Positions 33,876-42,275 of a stretch of DNA of 64,000 bases are shown in pieces; the stretch's first letter is position 1; the number at the start of each line of letters is the position of its first letter. The notes beneath the pieces were generated by a model. The model was not told the origin of the DNA, did not search any database, and worked only from the letters and a program-made list of their open reading frames with translations. A program made the translations under genes and the position numbers. The stretch lies in NCBI RefSeq assembly GCF_029603155.1, contig NZ_JAPMUA010000001.1:1-64000 (forward strand), written 5' to 3'. Origin of the DNA: Galbibacter pacificus (GTDB lineage Bacteria > Bacteroidota > Bacteroidia > Flavobacteriales > Flavobacteriaceae).

Positions 33876-34694
33876 TTATTTTGCGGTTACATGGTTTTTA
33901 AACTCAGCTTCCTCGTTGCTTTCAATCCCCAATGCATCATATATGTATTTAAATGTGGAAAGGATTTCGGGTTGCCCGTTAATAAGGGCTACATCATGCT
34001 CAAAATGTGCGCTTGGTTTTCCGTCGGCGGTAACAATTGTCCAACCGTCCTTTAATTGTTTTATACGATGGGTACCCATATTAATCATTGGTTCTATGGC
34101 GACCACCATACCTTCTACAAATTTTTTACCACGTCCCCTTTTGCCATAGTTTGGCATTTCGGGATCTTCGTGCATTTTTTTCCCTAATCCGTGGCCTACC
34201 AATTCCCTAACAACGCCATATCCGTGATTTTCGCAATAGTTTTGTATGGCAAAGCCAACATCGCCCACGCGGTTACCGTGTTTAAACTCACGAATTCCAA
34301 CATACAAAGATTCTTTAGTAACCTGGAGTAATTTTTTGGTTTCGGGAGCTACTTCACCAATTTCAAACGTATATGCATGGTCTCCGTAGAAACCATTTTT
34401 CAAGGCGCCACAATCTATGGAAACAATATCGCCCTCTTTTAAGGGGGTATCTGTTGGCAGCCCATGTACCACCGCTTCATTGGTGCTTGTTAATAGCGTA
34501 GAAGGACAGCCGTACAAACCTAAAAAACCAGGCTCGGCTTGGTGGTCCCTTATAAATTCTTCTGCAATTTTATCTAGGTGCTTTGTGGTAACGCCCGGCT
34601 TTAATTCTGTAGCCAACATGCCTAATGTTTTAGAAACAATAAGGGCACTTTCTCTCATTAATTCTATTTCTTCGAGCGTTTTTACTTTAATCAT
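33876..34694 (-). CDS. map: Methionine aminopeptidase, type I
   Basis: 272 residues. Removes the N-terminal Met from nascent proteins using a dinuclear metal site. The M24 ligands are visible: DCGALKNGFYGDHAYTF (two Asp), GHGLGKKMHEDPEMPNYG (His), VVAIEPMIN (Glu) and FEHDVALI (Glu). The promoter box at 34832-34839 predicts a leader of about 130 bases. Confidence 0.96.
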   Translation of the reverse strand: MIKVKTLEEIELMRESALIVSKTLGMLATELKPGVTTKHLDKIAEEFIRDHQAEPGFLGLYGCPSTLLTSTNEAVVHGLPTDTPLKEGDIVSIDCGALKNGFYGDHAYTFEIGEVAPETKKLLQVTKESLYVGIREFKHGNRVGDVGFAIQNYCENHGYGVVRELVGHGLGKKMHEDPEMPNYGKRGRGKKFVEGMVVAIEPMINMGTHRIKQLKDGWTIVTADGKPSAHFEHDVALINGQPEILSTFKYIYDALGIESNEEAEFKNHVTAK

Positions 34695-35004
34695 ATTGCG
34701 TTTTTTAAACTGAAAAATTAATCTGCTGTGCGGTTGTTGTATTTAAGTGCATTTGCTTACTTGCCATGTAAGCTTGCTGCCTTGCAACTTTTGTTGTTAT
34801 TTTTGAATCAAAAAACTTTAATAACAGCATGCAAAAATAAGTATTATTTTTTAGTTTTTACGTGTTTGGCTTTCTACAAAGGGTTTTGTTGTTTGAGACG
34901 GCCATATGCTTGCTGCTAGTTCTAGATTGAGCCAAATATCCTGTTTGTTCGACAAGGAAGGGGAATAATGGCGATTGGTGTATGAAAAGAGGATAGTGTC
35001 GTAA
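34695..35004. other. Intergenic region between map and the M1 peptidase gene
   Basis: No gene is supported. It contains the map promoter (34832-34839, minus) and the long map leader with a run of imperfect CTTGC/GCAAG repeats near 34760-34795 that could pair. The open frame at 34851-35141 (minus) overlaps the M1 gene and looks like chance. Confidence 0.5.
34832..34839 (-). promoter_or_regulatory. -7 promoter element of map
   Basis: Reads TATTTTTG on the minus strand, an exact TAnnTTTG match, about 138 bases upstream of the map ATG. Confidence 0.5.
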
Positions 35005-35040
35005 AAGAATCGAGGCCATTCTTTGTGGAATGACCTCGAA
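35005..35040 (-). terminator. Terminator of the M1 peptidase unit
   Basis: CGAGGCCATTC (35011-35021) pairs with GAATGACCTCG (35028-35038) with one mismatch and a six-base loop. On the minus strand the stem is followed by ATTCTTTTA, a weak T tract. Confidence 0.7.
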
Positions 35041-35061
35041 ATATATATATGTTTGGCATAA

Positions 35062-37368
35062 CTAGTTTTGAACTTTCTCCTTGAACTTATCGAAGTCCGA
35101 TTCTCCTTTTTGTTCAGGCCAGCTATTGTTTGAAGTGTCAACGTCAGCAGTTTCGGCCTTCGGATCGACTACAATACTGGTAATCTCTTTATTGGAGGCT
35201 TCAACTATTTTTACCTCTTTGTCATTCTTTCTCCAAATTTCCACGGGATACGTAATATCTTTTTTCGTACCATCTTTATAGGTATATTCAACGATTAATG
35301 GCATTGGGATACCGCCCGGCTTGTTGAAGCTTACTTCGTAAAAATATTTTGGTTTTTCCATTTTAGCCCTTTCAGAAGGCGTGAAATTGTCCATTAAGTA
35401 CTCGTTGAGCGACTTGAAGTTGTCTTCTTCCGATCTTTTTGAAACTTCGTTTTTGTAATCGTCGCTATCTTCAGCAACTAAATATACAAGGTCTGGAAGG
35501 TCTGATTCGGCCATGCCTCTTTCTTCCAAAATTTCTTTTACACGTGCATTTGGAGTAGATGAAACATAATATTTTTTAACGCCTTCTACGCCTATGTCAA
35601 CATGGTCGGTCGTGTAGAACCATTCTCTCCAGAACCAGTCTAGGTCTACCGCCGAGGCATCTTCCATGGTCCTGAAAAAATCTTCGGGGGTTGGGTGTTT
35701 AAACATCCAGCGCTGGGCGTATGTTTGGAAAGCATAATCAAACAAATCGTGCCCCATAACGGTTTCCCTTAAAATATTCAGGGCAGTTGCGGGTTTTGCA
35801 TACGCATTGGCCCCTAACTGGAATACATTTTCGGGGTTGGACATAATAGGGGCGATAAAATTTTGGTCGCCTTTCATGTAGTCCACAATTTTGCTGGGTT
35901 CACCTCTTCTGGAAGGATATTTCCCATCGGGGCCTACCGCTTCCGGATGGCTTTTTGCAAATTCCTGCTCGGTTAAATATTGGCAAAAAGTATTGATGCC
36001 TTCGTCCATCCACCCCCATTGGCGCTCGTCTGAATTTACGATCATTGGAAAATAGTTGTGGCCAACTTCATGGATAATCACGCTAATCATTCCAAATTTA
36101 GTACGGTCGCTATAGGTGCCGTCTTCATTTGGCCGTCCATAGTTCCAGCAAATCATGGGATATTCCATTCCCTGGTTTTTTGCATGCACCGAAATTGCTT
36201 TTGGGTAAGGATAAGCAAAGGTATGGTGCGAATATGTCTTTAAGGTTTGTACAACGGCTTTTGTGGAATATTCTTCCCAAAGTGGGTTTCCTTCTTTTGG
36301 ATAAATGGAAACGGCCATGACCGTTTTGTTTTCACTTGTTTTTACGGCCTGCATTTCCCAGATATATTTTCTGGAAGTTGTAAAGGCAAAGTCGCGCACA
36401 TTTTCGGCTTTTAGCCTCCATGTTTTTTTGTCTGTAGCATGCCCTTTTTCGTTTTCTCTTGCTTCGTCTTCGGTAACGATAAATACAGGTTTTTTATATG
36501 AAGTCTTAGCTTTCTCGTAACGTTTCAACATTTCGTCTGTTAAAACTTCTTTTGGGTTTTGAAGCACCCCGGTACCGTCCAGGATATGATCGGCAGGAAC
36601 GGTAATGTTTACCTCAAAATTTCCAAATGGTAAAGCAAACTCTCCACTTCCCCAAAATTGATGGTTTTGCCATCCTTCTACGTCGTTGTATACGGCCATG
36701 CGAGGATAAAACTGGGCAATAACATAGTTTTTATTTCCGTCGGGGAACAGCTCGTAACCACTACGTGCCCTGTCGATGGTATGATTGTTTACATTGTACC
36801 ACCATTCGATATTGAACGAATATTTTTCTCCCGGCTCCAGTGGTTTGGGAATGTCTATACGCATCATGGTCTGGTTGATGGTGTGCGGTAAGTTTCTGCC
36901 TTTGGTGTCTTTTACCGATTGAATATTGAATCCACCGTCAAAAGGGGCTTTGTAATATTTATTGGCAAAGTTTGCCGTTTCTTCTGCTGGGGGGACACCG
37001 CCACCGTTTCTTAAGGGTGCCTTGGAATCTTTGGCCCTGACGTTTTGGTCTAATTGAACCCAAAGGAACTCTAATTTGTCAGGGGAATTGTTGGTATAGG
37101 TAATGGTTTCTTTACCAATAATTTTCTGGCTTTCGTCATTAAGCTCGATGTCCATTTTATAATCTGCCTGCTGTTGGTAATAAGCTGGACCGGGAGCCCC
37201 GGATGCGGTTCGGTACATGTTTGGAGTAGAAAACTCCTCGTACATTTGTCTAAATTTGTTAGTGTTGGAATGGCCCTGTTCTGGCTCCTCGCTGCCGTTT
37301 TCCTGAGAAAAAACCGCACTAAAGGACAAGAAGCAGAAACCTGCTAATAAGTACTTGAATTTATGCAT
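35062..37368 (-). CDS. Secreted M1-family metallopeptidase
   Basis: 768 residues with a signal peptide (AVFSQ). The M1 catalytic domain has the exopeptidase-like QGMEYPM segment, the zinc motif HEVGH with the third ligand in WMDEGINTF 18 residues later, and a C-terminal extension of about 200 residues (beta-rich, ending EKVQN). It probably trims peptides in the periplasm or outside. It is last of four minus-strand genes; the gap to the upstream DUF6702-like gene is 61 bases. Confidence 0.93.
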   Translation of the reverse strand: MHKFKYLLAGFCFLSFSAVFSQENGSEEPEQGHSNTNKFRQMYEEFSTPNMYRTASGAPGPAYYQQQADYKMDIELNDESQKIIGKETITYTNNSPDKLEFLWVQLDQNVRAKDSKAPLRNGGGVPPAEETANFANKYYKAPFDGGFNIQSVKDTKGRNLPHTINQTMMRIDIPKPLEPGEKYSFNIEWWYNVNNHTIDRARSGYELFPDGNKNYVIAQFYPRMAVYNDVEGWQNHQFWGSGEFALPFGNFEVNITVPADHILDGTGVLQNPKEVLTDEMLKRYEKAKTSYKKPVFIVTEDEARENEKGHATDKKTWRLKAENVRDFAFTTSRKYIWEMQAVKTSENKTVMAVSIYPKEGNPLWEEYSTKAVVQTLKTYSHHTFAYPYPKAISVHAKNQGMEYPMICWNYGRPNEDGTYSDRTKFGMISVIIHEVGHNYFPMIVNSDERQWGWMDEGINTFCQYLTEQEFAKSHPEAVGPDGKYPSRRGEPSKIVDYMKGDQNFIAPIMSNPENVFQLGANAYAKPATALNILRETVMGHDLFDYAFQTYAQRWMFKHPTPEDFFRTMEDASAVDLDWFWREWFYTTDHVDIGVEGVKKYYVSSTPNARVKEILEERGMAESDLPDLVYLVAEDSDDYKNEVSKRSEEDNFKSLNEYLMDNFTPSERAKMEKPKYFYEVSFNKPGGIPMPLIVEYTYKDGTKKDITYPVEIWRKNDKEVKIVEASNKEITSIVVDPKAETADVDTSNNSWPEQKGESDFDKFKEKVQN

Positions 37369-37429
37369 AGTTGTTTAGAATGAATTAGGTTTGAAAATTA
37401 AATAATTTGAACACTATTTATAATTAAAG

Positions 37430-37948
37430 TTACAATTTTAACATAGCTTTATCATTTTCTTTTACCAGCATAAAACTTTTTTTGTGTTTTTTTATGCTTA
37501 TATGCACGACATTTTGTTGTTCCGGATATATATCATATAAAACTTTGCTTTCAACACTAATGTATTTTAGGTCTTCCGGATGAACGTCTGGAATCTCTAA
37601 GTAAACTTTCATCACGTCAACATCGTATTCCTTGCCAATATAATTCCAGTCGGTTTTTTTTCCGTTGATACGTATCACAAATTTGTCATGGAGGTACTTT
37701 TCAATATAATTGTCTACGTTTTTTAATTCGTTGTTACTCATTAATTTAGGTTCTATTGCGTAGCGTTCTTTTAAAAGTTTTTCAATATCGTCTATAAAAT
37801 AACGGGATATCATTTGGATGGCCTGATCTTCTTCGGCATAATTTACATCGGTAACGCTTACATAGAATTTATGAAAGCTATTGAAACCAAATAGCGAAAC
37901 AATAAAAAGTAGCAATAACGGCGTTCTAAAAAGTTTTTTAATATACAT
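37430..37948 (-). CDS. DUF6702-like exported protein
   Basis: 172 residues with an N-terminal hydrophobic segment (TPLLLLFIVSLFGF) serving as a signal or anchor, then HKFYVSVTDVNYAEEDQAIQ, a pattern I associate with DUF6702. The remainder is a single alpha/beta domain of unknown function. It is placed between a carboxypeptidase-regulatory-domain protein (10 bases upstream) and the M1 peptidase, so it is probably made with them. Family call from memory. Confidence 0.75.
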   Translation of the reverse strand: MYIKKLFRTPLLLLFIVSLFGFNSFHKFYVSVTDVNYAEEDQAIQMISRYFIDDIEKLLKERYAIEPKLMSNNELKNVDNYIEKYLHDKFVIRINGKKTDWNYIGKEYDVDVMKVYLEIPDVHPEDLKYISVESKVLYDIYPEQQNVVHISIKKHKKSFMLVKENDKAMLKL

Positions 37949-37958
37949 GGCTGTTTTT

Positions 37959-38720
37959 TTATTTCAATCCGTTGAGTTTTCTAAAATCGATACTTTTGGC
38001 ATTTATGTATTCTAAAATGCTTAGCGTGTTCTGGTCTTGAAAATCTTTAAAGGATGGGTCGGCAGCACAAAAATACATAAAACGATCTATATAATCTTCG
38101 GGGATTTTTAAACCTTCAACAAAGAGTTCGATTTCAAACCGGTCTTTGGTTGCCTGAATTTTCTTTTCCTCTTTTTGAAGGCGGATAAGTTTTTTAATTT
38201 TTTTTATTTTTCCGTTGAGGGTATTTATAAGAAGACTTAACGGGCCGGCAGAAGCACTCATAAGCATGCGTTGTGAATATTCGGGGCGTTTAACCGTTGC
38301 ATTGGGCAACCCAAGGGAAACTGCGTTTATAGGTGTTTTTACCGGGGTGTTCTGAATATCCTTGCTTAAATCTCCCGACAAATTATACGGTGTTACAAAA
38401 ACGGGTTCGAGGACATTGACCTTTTCTGTTAAAGCAATTTCAAGATGTCCACTGTCGATAATGGTTTTGTTTATGTGCACAAATTTTATTTCGAATTGAA
38501 GCGCAGAAAAAACCAATGTATCATTGAGTTTTATCGGAATATTAAATTCCCCTTGTCGATTGGTAATGGTTGCAGCATTTGAGGTTTTATTGAGAATGTA
38601 AATGCCTTCGGTTTCAACAGCATTATCTACAATTTTTCCATGTATTTCCGTTCTAGGGAGTTGGGCATTTAGGTAAACCGGGATCAACAGTAAAATTAAT
38701 ATTGGTAAATTAGTTTTCAG
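37959..38720 (-). CDS. Exported carboxypeptidase-regulatory-like domain protein, probable CTG start
   Basis: 253 residues. No ATG, GTG or TTG gives a full signal peptide: the TTG at 38687 leaves only IPVYLNAQ. Reading back to a CTG at 38718-38720 gives (M)KTNLPILILLLIPVYLNAQ, a classic signal peptide, and a stop codon lies three codons before that CTG. So CTG is the likely start, overlapping the previous gene's stop by 11 bases. The mature protein has a beta-sandwich of the CarboxypepD_reg type (about 22-110) and a helical C-terminal half. It is a diverged paralogue of the upstream neighbour: both have ATITN..GEF and a C-terminal LK.P.D.ID.F.Y pattern. Confidence 0.78.
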   Translation of the reverse strand: MKTNLPILILLLIPVYLNAQLPRTEIHGKIVDNAVETEGIYILNKTSNAATITNRQGEFNIPIKLNDTLVFSALQFEIKFVHINKTIIDSGHLEIALTEKVNVLEPVFVTPYNLSGDLSKDIQNTPVKTPINAVSLGLPNATVKRPEYSQRMLMSASAGPLSLLINTLNGKIKKIKKLIRLQKEEKKIQATKDRFEIELFVEGLKIPEDYIDRFMYFCAADPSFKDFQDQNTLSILEYINAKSIDFRKLNGLK

Positions 38721-39453
38721 AGGCTTTTAATGCGTTAAATTCTTTGCTTTGATCTACCAAAAAATCAATAAGTTCAAATTCATTGCTCTTTTTCAGCAAG
38801 GTTTTAGATGGCAGTTTGTCGTCTACATAATATAGAAACTCATCAATTTGGTCTTGCGGTACTTTTAGATCGGTCACAAAAAATTCATCATCGTAAACCT
38901 GGCGTAATACTTGGCTGGGCATCAGCACAATTTCTTCCCCTTTTTCTTTATTGGACTTGAACAAGGCCTTGTAAATATTTACAAAATTTAGCCCGTCCTT
39001 CATTCCCCTTTGGCTCACGGGAATTGCATAATTGGTTACATCGGTAGCCTTATCGGTTTTATAATCAACCTGTTTAAATTCTTCATTTTTAAGCTGTATG
39101 TACGCTTCCCGGTTTTCTGGGGTAATTACCACTTCGTCCAGTTCGGTTACCTTTTCGTTTACTTCAACCACAATGCGTTTGTTTGCTATAATCGCCTCGG
39201 TAATTTTTACAGTTTTTAATTGGTAGTTCATGGCGGCAAAAGCCAGTTCGTCGCCCACATTTACCATAATTTCAAATTCACCTTCGTTATTGGTAATTGT
39301 TGCGCGCTCGGTAGTAATGTTGATAACATTTTCATTGGGTACGCTGGTATTTTGGTAAAGCACCTTCCCTCTTATTAAAGTTCCATCAGTTTGTGTATGT
39401 GCAATAAAGGGGGCGATAATTAAAAGATATAATATGAATATTTTTTTTTGCAT
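38710..39453 (-). CDS. Exported carboxypeptidase-regulatory-like domain protein (paralogue of the next gene)
   Basis: 247 residues with a signal peptide (IAHTQ). A CarboxypepD_reg-like beta domain (about 24-115) with GKVLYQNTSVPNENVINITT and ATITNNEGEFEI, and a C-terminal helical region with LKVPQDQIDEFLYYV. It has no TonB plug or barrel, so it is not a truncated TonB receptor in an obvious way. First gene of the four-gene minus-strand unit running to the M1 peptidase. No exact promoter box found upstream. Confidence 0.85.
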   Translation of the reverse strand: MQKKIFILYLLIIAPFIAHTQTDGTLIRGKVLYQNTSVPNENVINITTERATITNNEGEFEIMVNVGDELAFAAMNYQLKTVKITEAIIANKRIVVEVNEKVTELDEVVITPENREAYIQLKNEEFKQVDYKTDKATDVTNYAIPVSQRGMKDGLNFVNIYKALFKSNKEKGEEIVLMPSQVLRQVYDDEFFVTDLKVPQDQIDEFLYYVDDKLPSKTLLKKSNEFELIDFLVDQSKEFNALKASEN

Positions 39454-39637
39454 TGGAATAGTTTCTAATATTAAAGAAATTACAACTTACCGAAATTTAA
39501 AAGAAAAGTGATGGTAATCTTTTGTTAAATCCTATTTTATGTGAATAAAACGAAAAAATTGCGGCACCTTAAATAAATATGGGCTAAAAGTGTTGGTTAC
39601 TTTATATAAATTTACAAAAAAATGGAAACAGAATAGC

Positions 39638-40339
39638 ATGAAAAAATTAATAATTGCAAGCACTTCTACCGTTCACGAAAGCAGCTACTTAGCTTATATT
39701 TTAAGTGATTTGAATAAGTTTTTCGATAATGAGGATGAAATAATTTTTATCCCTTTTGCAAGTCCTGGCGGAATTTCTCATGACGATTATACCAAAATTG
39801 CCCAAAATGGCTTTGCTCAAATAGGAAAGAAGGTCGCCGGGCTCCATACATATCAAGATCCGGTTGAAGCATTGAGAAGCGCAAAGGCCGTATTTACAGG
39901 TGGTGGAAATACTTTTTTATTGGTTTCGCAGCTATACAAACACAGCATAATGCCGATTTTACGGGAGCGTATTTTTAGCGGCATGAAATATTTTGGCACC
40001 AGTGCCGGGGCCAATATTACCGGGTTGACCATGCAAACCACCAACGACATGCCCATAATTTACCCACCGAGCTTTAAAACGTTGGGTGCGGTTCCCTTTA
40101 ACATAAACCCACATTATCTTGATCCGGTTGAAGGCTCAAAGCACATGGGGGAAACAAGGCAAACCCGTATAAAAGAGTTTCATGAAATAAATACACAGCC
40201 CGTGGTTGGACTCCGTGAAGGAAGTTGGCTTGAAGTTAATGGCGAACAAATAGTTTTAAGGGGGAATTTACCTGCCCGGATTTTTGAGCAAGGAAAAGAG
40301 CCTTATGAGATGAATTCAGGAAACACCTTAACGCTTTAA
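39638..40339 (+). CDS. pepE: Dipeptidase E (peptidase family S51)
   Basis: 233 residues from the ATG giving MKKLIIASTSTVH; an open frame extends to 39590 but lacks homology-like residues. PepE hydrolyses Asp-Xaa dipeptides. The nucleophile Ser is in FGTSAGANITG, the glycine-rich FTGGGNTFLL precedes it, and NPHYLDP carries the expected catalytic His. Cytoplasmic. Its stop overlaps that of convergent rluF by four bases. Confidence 0.93.
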   Translation: MKKLIIASTSTVHESSYLAYILSDLNKFFDNEDEIIFIPFASPGGISHDDYTKIAQNGFAQIGKKVAGLHTYQDPVEALRSAKAVFTGGGNTFLLVSQLYKHSIMPILRERIFSGMKYFGTSAGANITGLTMQTTNDMPIIYPPSFKTLGAVPFNINPHYLDPVEGSKHMGETRQTRIKEFHEINTQPVVGLREGSWLEVNGEQIVLRGNLPARIFEQGKEPYEMNSGNTLTL

Positions 40340-41067
40340 TCTTTATGCGTTTTTTTTGAAGAAGCAGAAAGTTGTTGAATTTCTTTTAACTCCTCCTTTG
40401 TTAAATAACGCCATTGTCCCACGGGAACATCCAGTGTAACGTTCATGATTCGTATGCGTTTTAATGTTTCAACATGATATCCCAAATATTCACACATACG
40501 CCTAATTTGGCGGTTTAGGCCTTGGGTTAAAATAATTTTAAAGGTTCGCGTGTCTACCTTTTCAATGTGACATTTTCGGGTTATGGTATCTAAAATAGGG
40601 ATGCCGTTACCCATGCGTTTTATAAAATTATCGGTAATGGGTTTGTCGACCGAGACGATATATTCTTTTTCGTGTTTGTTTCGAGATCGCAGGATTTTAT
40701 TAACAATATCGCCGTCATTGGTCAAAAAGATAAGTCCTTCACTGGGCTTGTCCAGTCTACCGATAGGGAAAATTCGTTTTGGGTAGTTTATAAAATCAAT
40801 AATGTTGTCTTTTTCCACCTTGGTATCTGTAGTGCAGACAATGCCCACGGGTTTGTTGAACGCCAAATAAACAAAATCGTTTTTTGGTGCTGCAATCAAC
40901 TTTCCGTCAACCCGAATTTCATCGTCGGCACTCACTTTGGTGCCCATCTCGGGGATAGTCCCGTTAACGGTTACCCGTTTTTGCTGGATAAGTTTATCGG
41001 CCGCCCTTCGGGAGCAGTAACCCACTTCGCTTAAATACTTGTTTATTCTGGTCAGTTCTTTTTCCAT
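40336..41067 (-). CDS. rluF: 23S rRNA pseudouridine synthase, RluF/RluB type
   Basis: 243 residues. An N-terminal S4 RNA-binding domain (TRINKYLSEVGYCSRRAADK) followed by an RsuA-type catalytic domain with the catalytic Asp in GRLDKPSEGL. The GLNRQIRRMCEYLGY and LKRIRIMNV motifs place it in the RluF/RluB group, which modifies a 23S rRNA uridine (position 2604 for RluF). Whether RluF or RluB cannot be settled without alignment. It converges with pepE, sharing TTAA at the stops. Confidence 0.93.
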   Translation of the reverse strand: MEKELTRINKYLSEVGYCSRRAADKLIQQKRVTVNGTIPEMGTKVSADDEIRVDGKLIAAPKNDFVYLAFNKPVGIVCTTDTKVEKDNIIDFINYPKRIFPIGRLDKPSEGLIFLTNDGDIVNKILRSRNKHEKEYIVSVDKPITDNFIKRMGNGIPILDTITRKCHIEKVDTRTFKIILTQGLNRQIRRMCEYLGYHVETLKRIRIMNVTLDVPVGQWRYLTKEELKEIQQLSASSKKTHKD

Positions 41068-41093
41068 TTCTATTTAAAGGTACATATTTCCCA

Positions 41094-41124
41094 TAAAAAA
41101 AGCCCAACATTAGGTTAGGCTTTT
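41094..41124 (-). terminator. Terminator of tRNA-Gly
   Basis: AAAAGCC (41097-41103) pairs with GGCTTTT (41118-41124), extended by AAC/GTT; the A run at 41095-41100 gives the T tract on the minus strand. It starts three bases after the tRNA 3' end. Confidence 0.78.
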
Positions 41125-41126
41125 AG

Positions 41127-41199
41127 AGCGGGAGACGAGGTTCGAACTCGCGACATTCAGCTTGGAAGGCTGACGCTCTACCAACTGAGCTACTCCCGC
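41127..41199 (-). tRNA. tRNA-Gly (anticodon UCC)
   Basis: The minus strand reads GCGGGAG acceptor arm, TAGCTCAGTTGGTAGAGC D arm, an anticodon stem TCAGC/GCTGA closing the seven-base loop CTTCCAA (anticodon TCC, glycine GGA/GGG), a variable loop, T arm with GGTTCGAA-type TTCGAAC, and CTCCCGC closing the acceptor, with discriminator T. 73 bases; CCA is not encoded. Confidence 0.95.
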
Positions 41200-41296
41200 A
41201 TAAAATTTATTTATTGGTTGTAATAAAACAACTCGTTTATTCTTTTTAGTGTCCAATACGCTCCTTTAATCGAACATTTTGTTTGGCGCGAGCAAA

Positions 41297-41348
41297 TACC
41301 AACTGACTTGCCCGAAACTACTTTTTGTAATGGCGGGGCTACTCCCGT
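41297..41348 (-). pseudogene. Broken tRNA-Gly-like 5' remnant
   Basis: About 100 bases upstream of the intact tRNA, on the same strand, two 10-base blocks identical to its 5' half occur in the same order: CGGGAGTAGC (41347-41338) and TCAGTTGGTA (41306-41297). In the intact tRNA they are adjacent; here 31 bases separate them, and no anticodon or T arm follows. It looks like the decayed 5' half of a former tandem copy, though chance cannot be fully excluded. Confidence 0.45.
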
Positions 41349-41366
41349 GTTTACGGGTTGTGAGGG

Positions 41367-41374
41367 CAAATATA
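41367..41374 (-). promoter_or_regulatory. -7 promoter element upstream of the tRNA-Gly remnant and tRNA-Gly
   Basis: Reads TATATTTG on the minus strand (exact TAnnTTTG). It is the only exact box upstream of tRNA-Gly, 168 bases away, and its transcript would include the broken tRNA remnant. Confidence 0.45.
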
Positions 41375-41485
41375 AAAAAACTCTTAATTTCTTTCCAAAT
41401 ATTTTTTGGCGATTTTATTTTGAAGACATGTGCGAACGAACATTTTAAATTACCGTATCTTTATGACTCTTTAAAAGTGAAAAAT

Positions 41486-41773
41486 ATGAAATTCAACATA
41501 CAACATGAAGCATCTGCAAGCAAAGGAAGGTTTTATGTAGAAGACAATGGCAAAACATTGGCCGAAATGACGTATTCGGTGGCAGGTTCAGACAAAATAA
41601 TAATAGACCATACAGATGTTGATGATTCTTTACGGGGCATGGGGGTTGGATTGAAGCTGGTGGAAGCTTCGGTAAGATATGTCAGGGAGAACAATATAAA
41701 AATACTTCCGTTATGTCCGTTCGCAAATGTACAGTTTAAAAAACATGCCGAATTTCGCGACGTTTTGGTTTAA
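41486..41773 (+). CDS. Small GCN5-type N-acetyltransferase (YjdJ-like)
   Basis: 95 residues from the ATG giving MKFNIQHEASASKGR. The small GNAT subgroup with DHTDVDDSLRGMGVGLKLVE as the acetyl-CoA-binding motif and LCPFANVQFKKH near the end is clear. The open frame extends to 41279 but crosses the tRNA remnant and has no homology-like content. A near-consensus box TATCTTTA (41456-41463) lies 22 bases upstream. It is followed after 10 bases by another acetyltransferase gene. Confidence 0.88.
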   Translation: MKFNIQHEASASKGRFYVEDNGKTLAEMTYSVAGSDKIIIDHTDVDDSLRGMGVGLKLVEASVRYVRENNIKILPLCPFANVQFKKHAEFRDVLV

Positions 41774-41783
41774 TTAGAAAAAG

Positions 41784-42224
41784 ATGAACGAAATAAAGGT
41801 AATTACTTCAGCGGAGGCGCATAAAGTAAGGCATCCCGTTTTAAGGGAAGGAAAACCATTTGAAACAGCCATCTTTCCGGAAGATGATTTAAAAGATACG
41901 TTTCATGTTGGTTGTGTTTTGGAAAATGAGCCGATAGGAACAGTTACTTTCATGCAAAAAGGCAAAGAGGAGTTTAAAGCAGTAAATCCTTATCAACTTC
42001 GCGGAATGGCAGTGCTGCAAAATTATCAAAAAAAGGGATTGGGAGATTTAATGGTAAAGAAAGGGGAAGAGCTTGTAAAAAAACGCAATGGAGATTTAAT
42101 ATGGCTGAACGCCCGGGAAGTAGCTGTTGGTTTTTATAAAAAGATGGGCTATCAAGTACATGACGGTGTTTTTATGGTAGCGGGTATTGGTCCCCATTAT
42201 TTAATGTATAAAACATTGACATAA
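41784..42224 (+). CDS. GNAT-family N-acetyltransferase
   Basis: 146 residues. Acetyl-CoA motif A is LRGMAVLQNYQKKGLGDLMV; the C-terminal GFYKKMGYQVHD is typical motif B. The substrate is unknown. It follows the small acetyltransferase by 10 bases and precedes the O-methyltransferase by 51 bases, all on the plus strand. Confidence 0.9.
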   Translation: MNEIKVITSAEAHKVRHPVLREGKPFETAIFPEDDLKDTFHVGCVLENEPIGTVTFMQKGKEEFKAVNPYQLRGMAVLQNYQKKGLGDLMVKKGEELVKKRNGDLIWLNAREVAVGFYKKMGYQVHDGVFMVAGIGPHYLMYKTLT

Positions 42225-42275
42225 AACCGAGATTCTTAAATTAACATTCATAATTTTAAATTAACATAAAAAACC

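Noticed and set aside
34851..35141. 96-codon open frame at the end of the M1 peptidase gene
   Set aside because: Overlaps the M1 coding end and its terminator, with no family resemblance.
41279..41485. N-terminal extension of the small acetyltransferase
   Set aside because: It crosses the tRNA-like remnant and lies upstream of the near-consensus promoter; the family start is at 41486.
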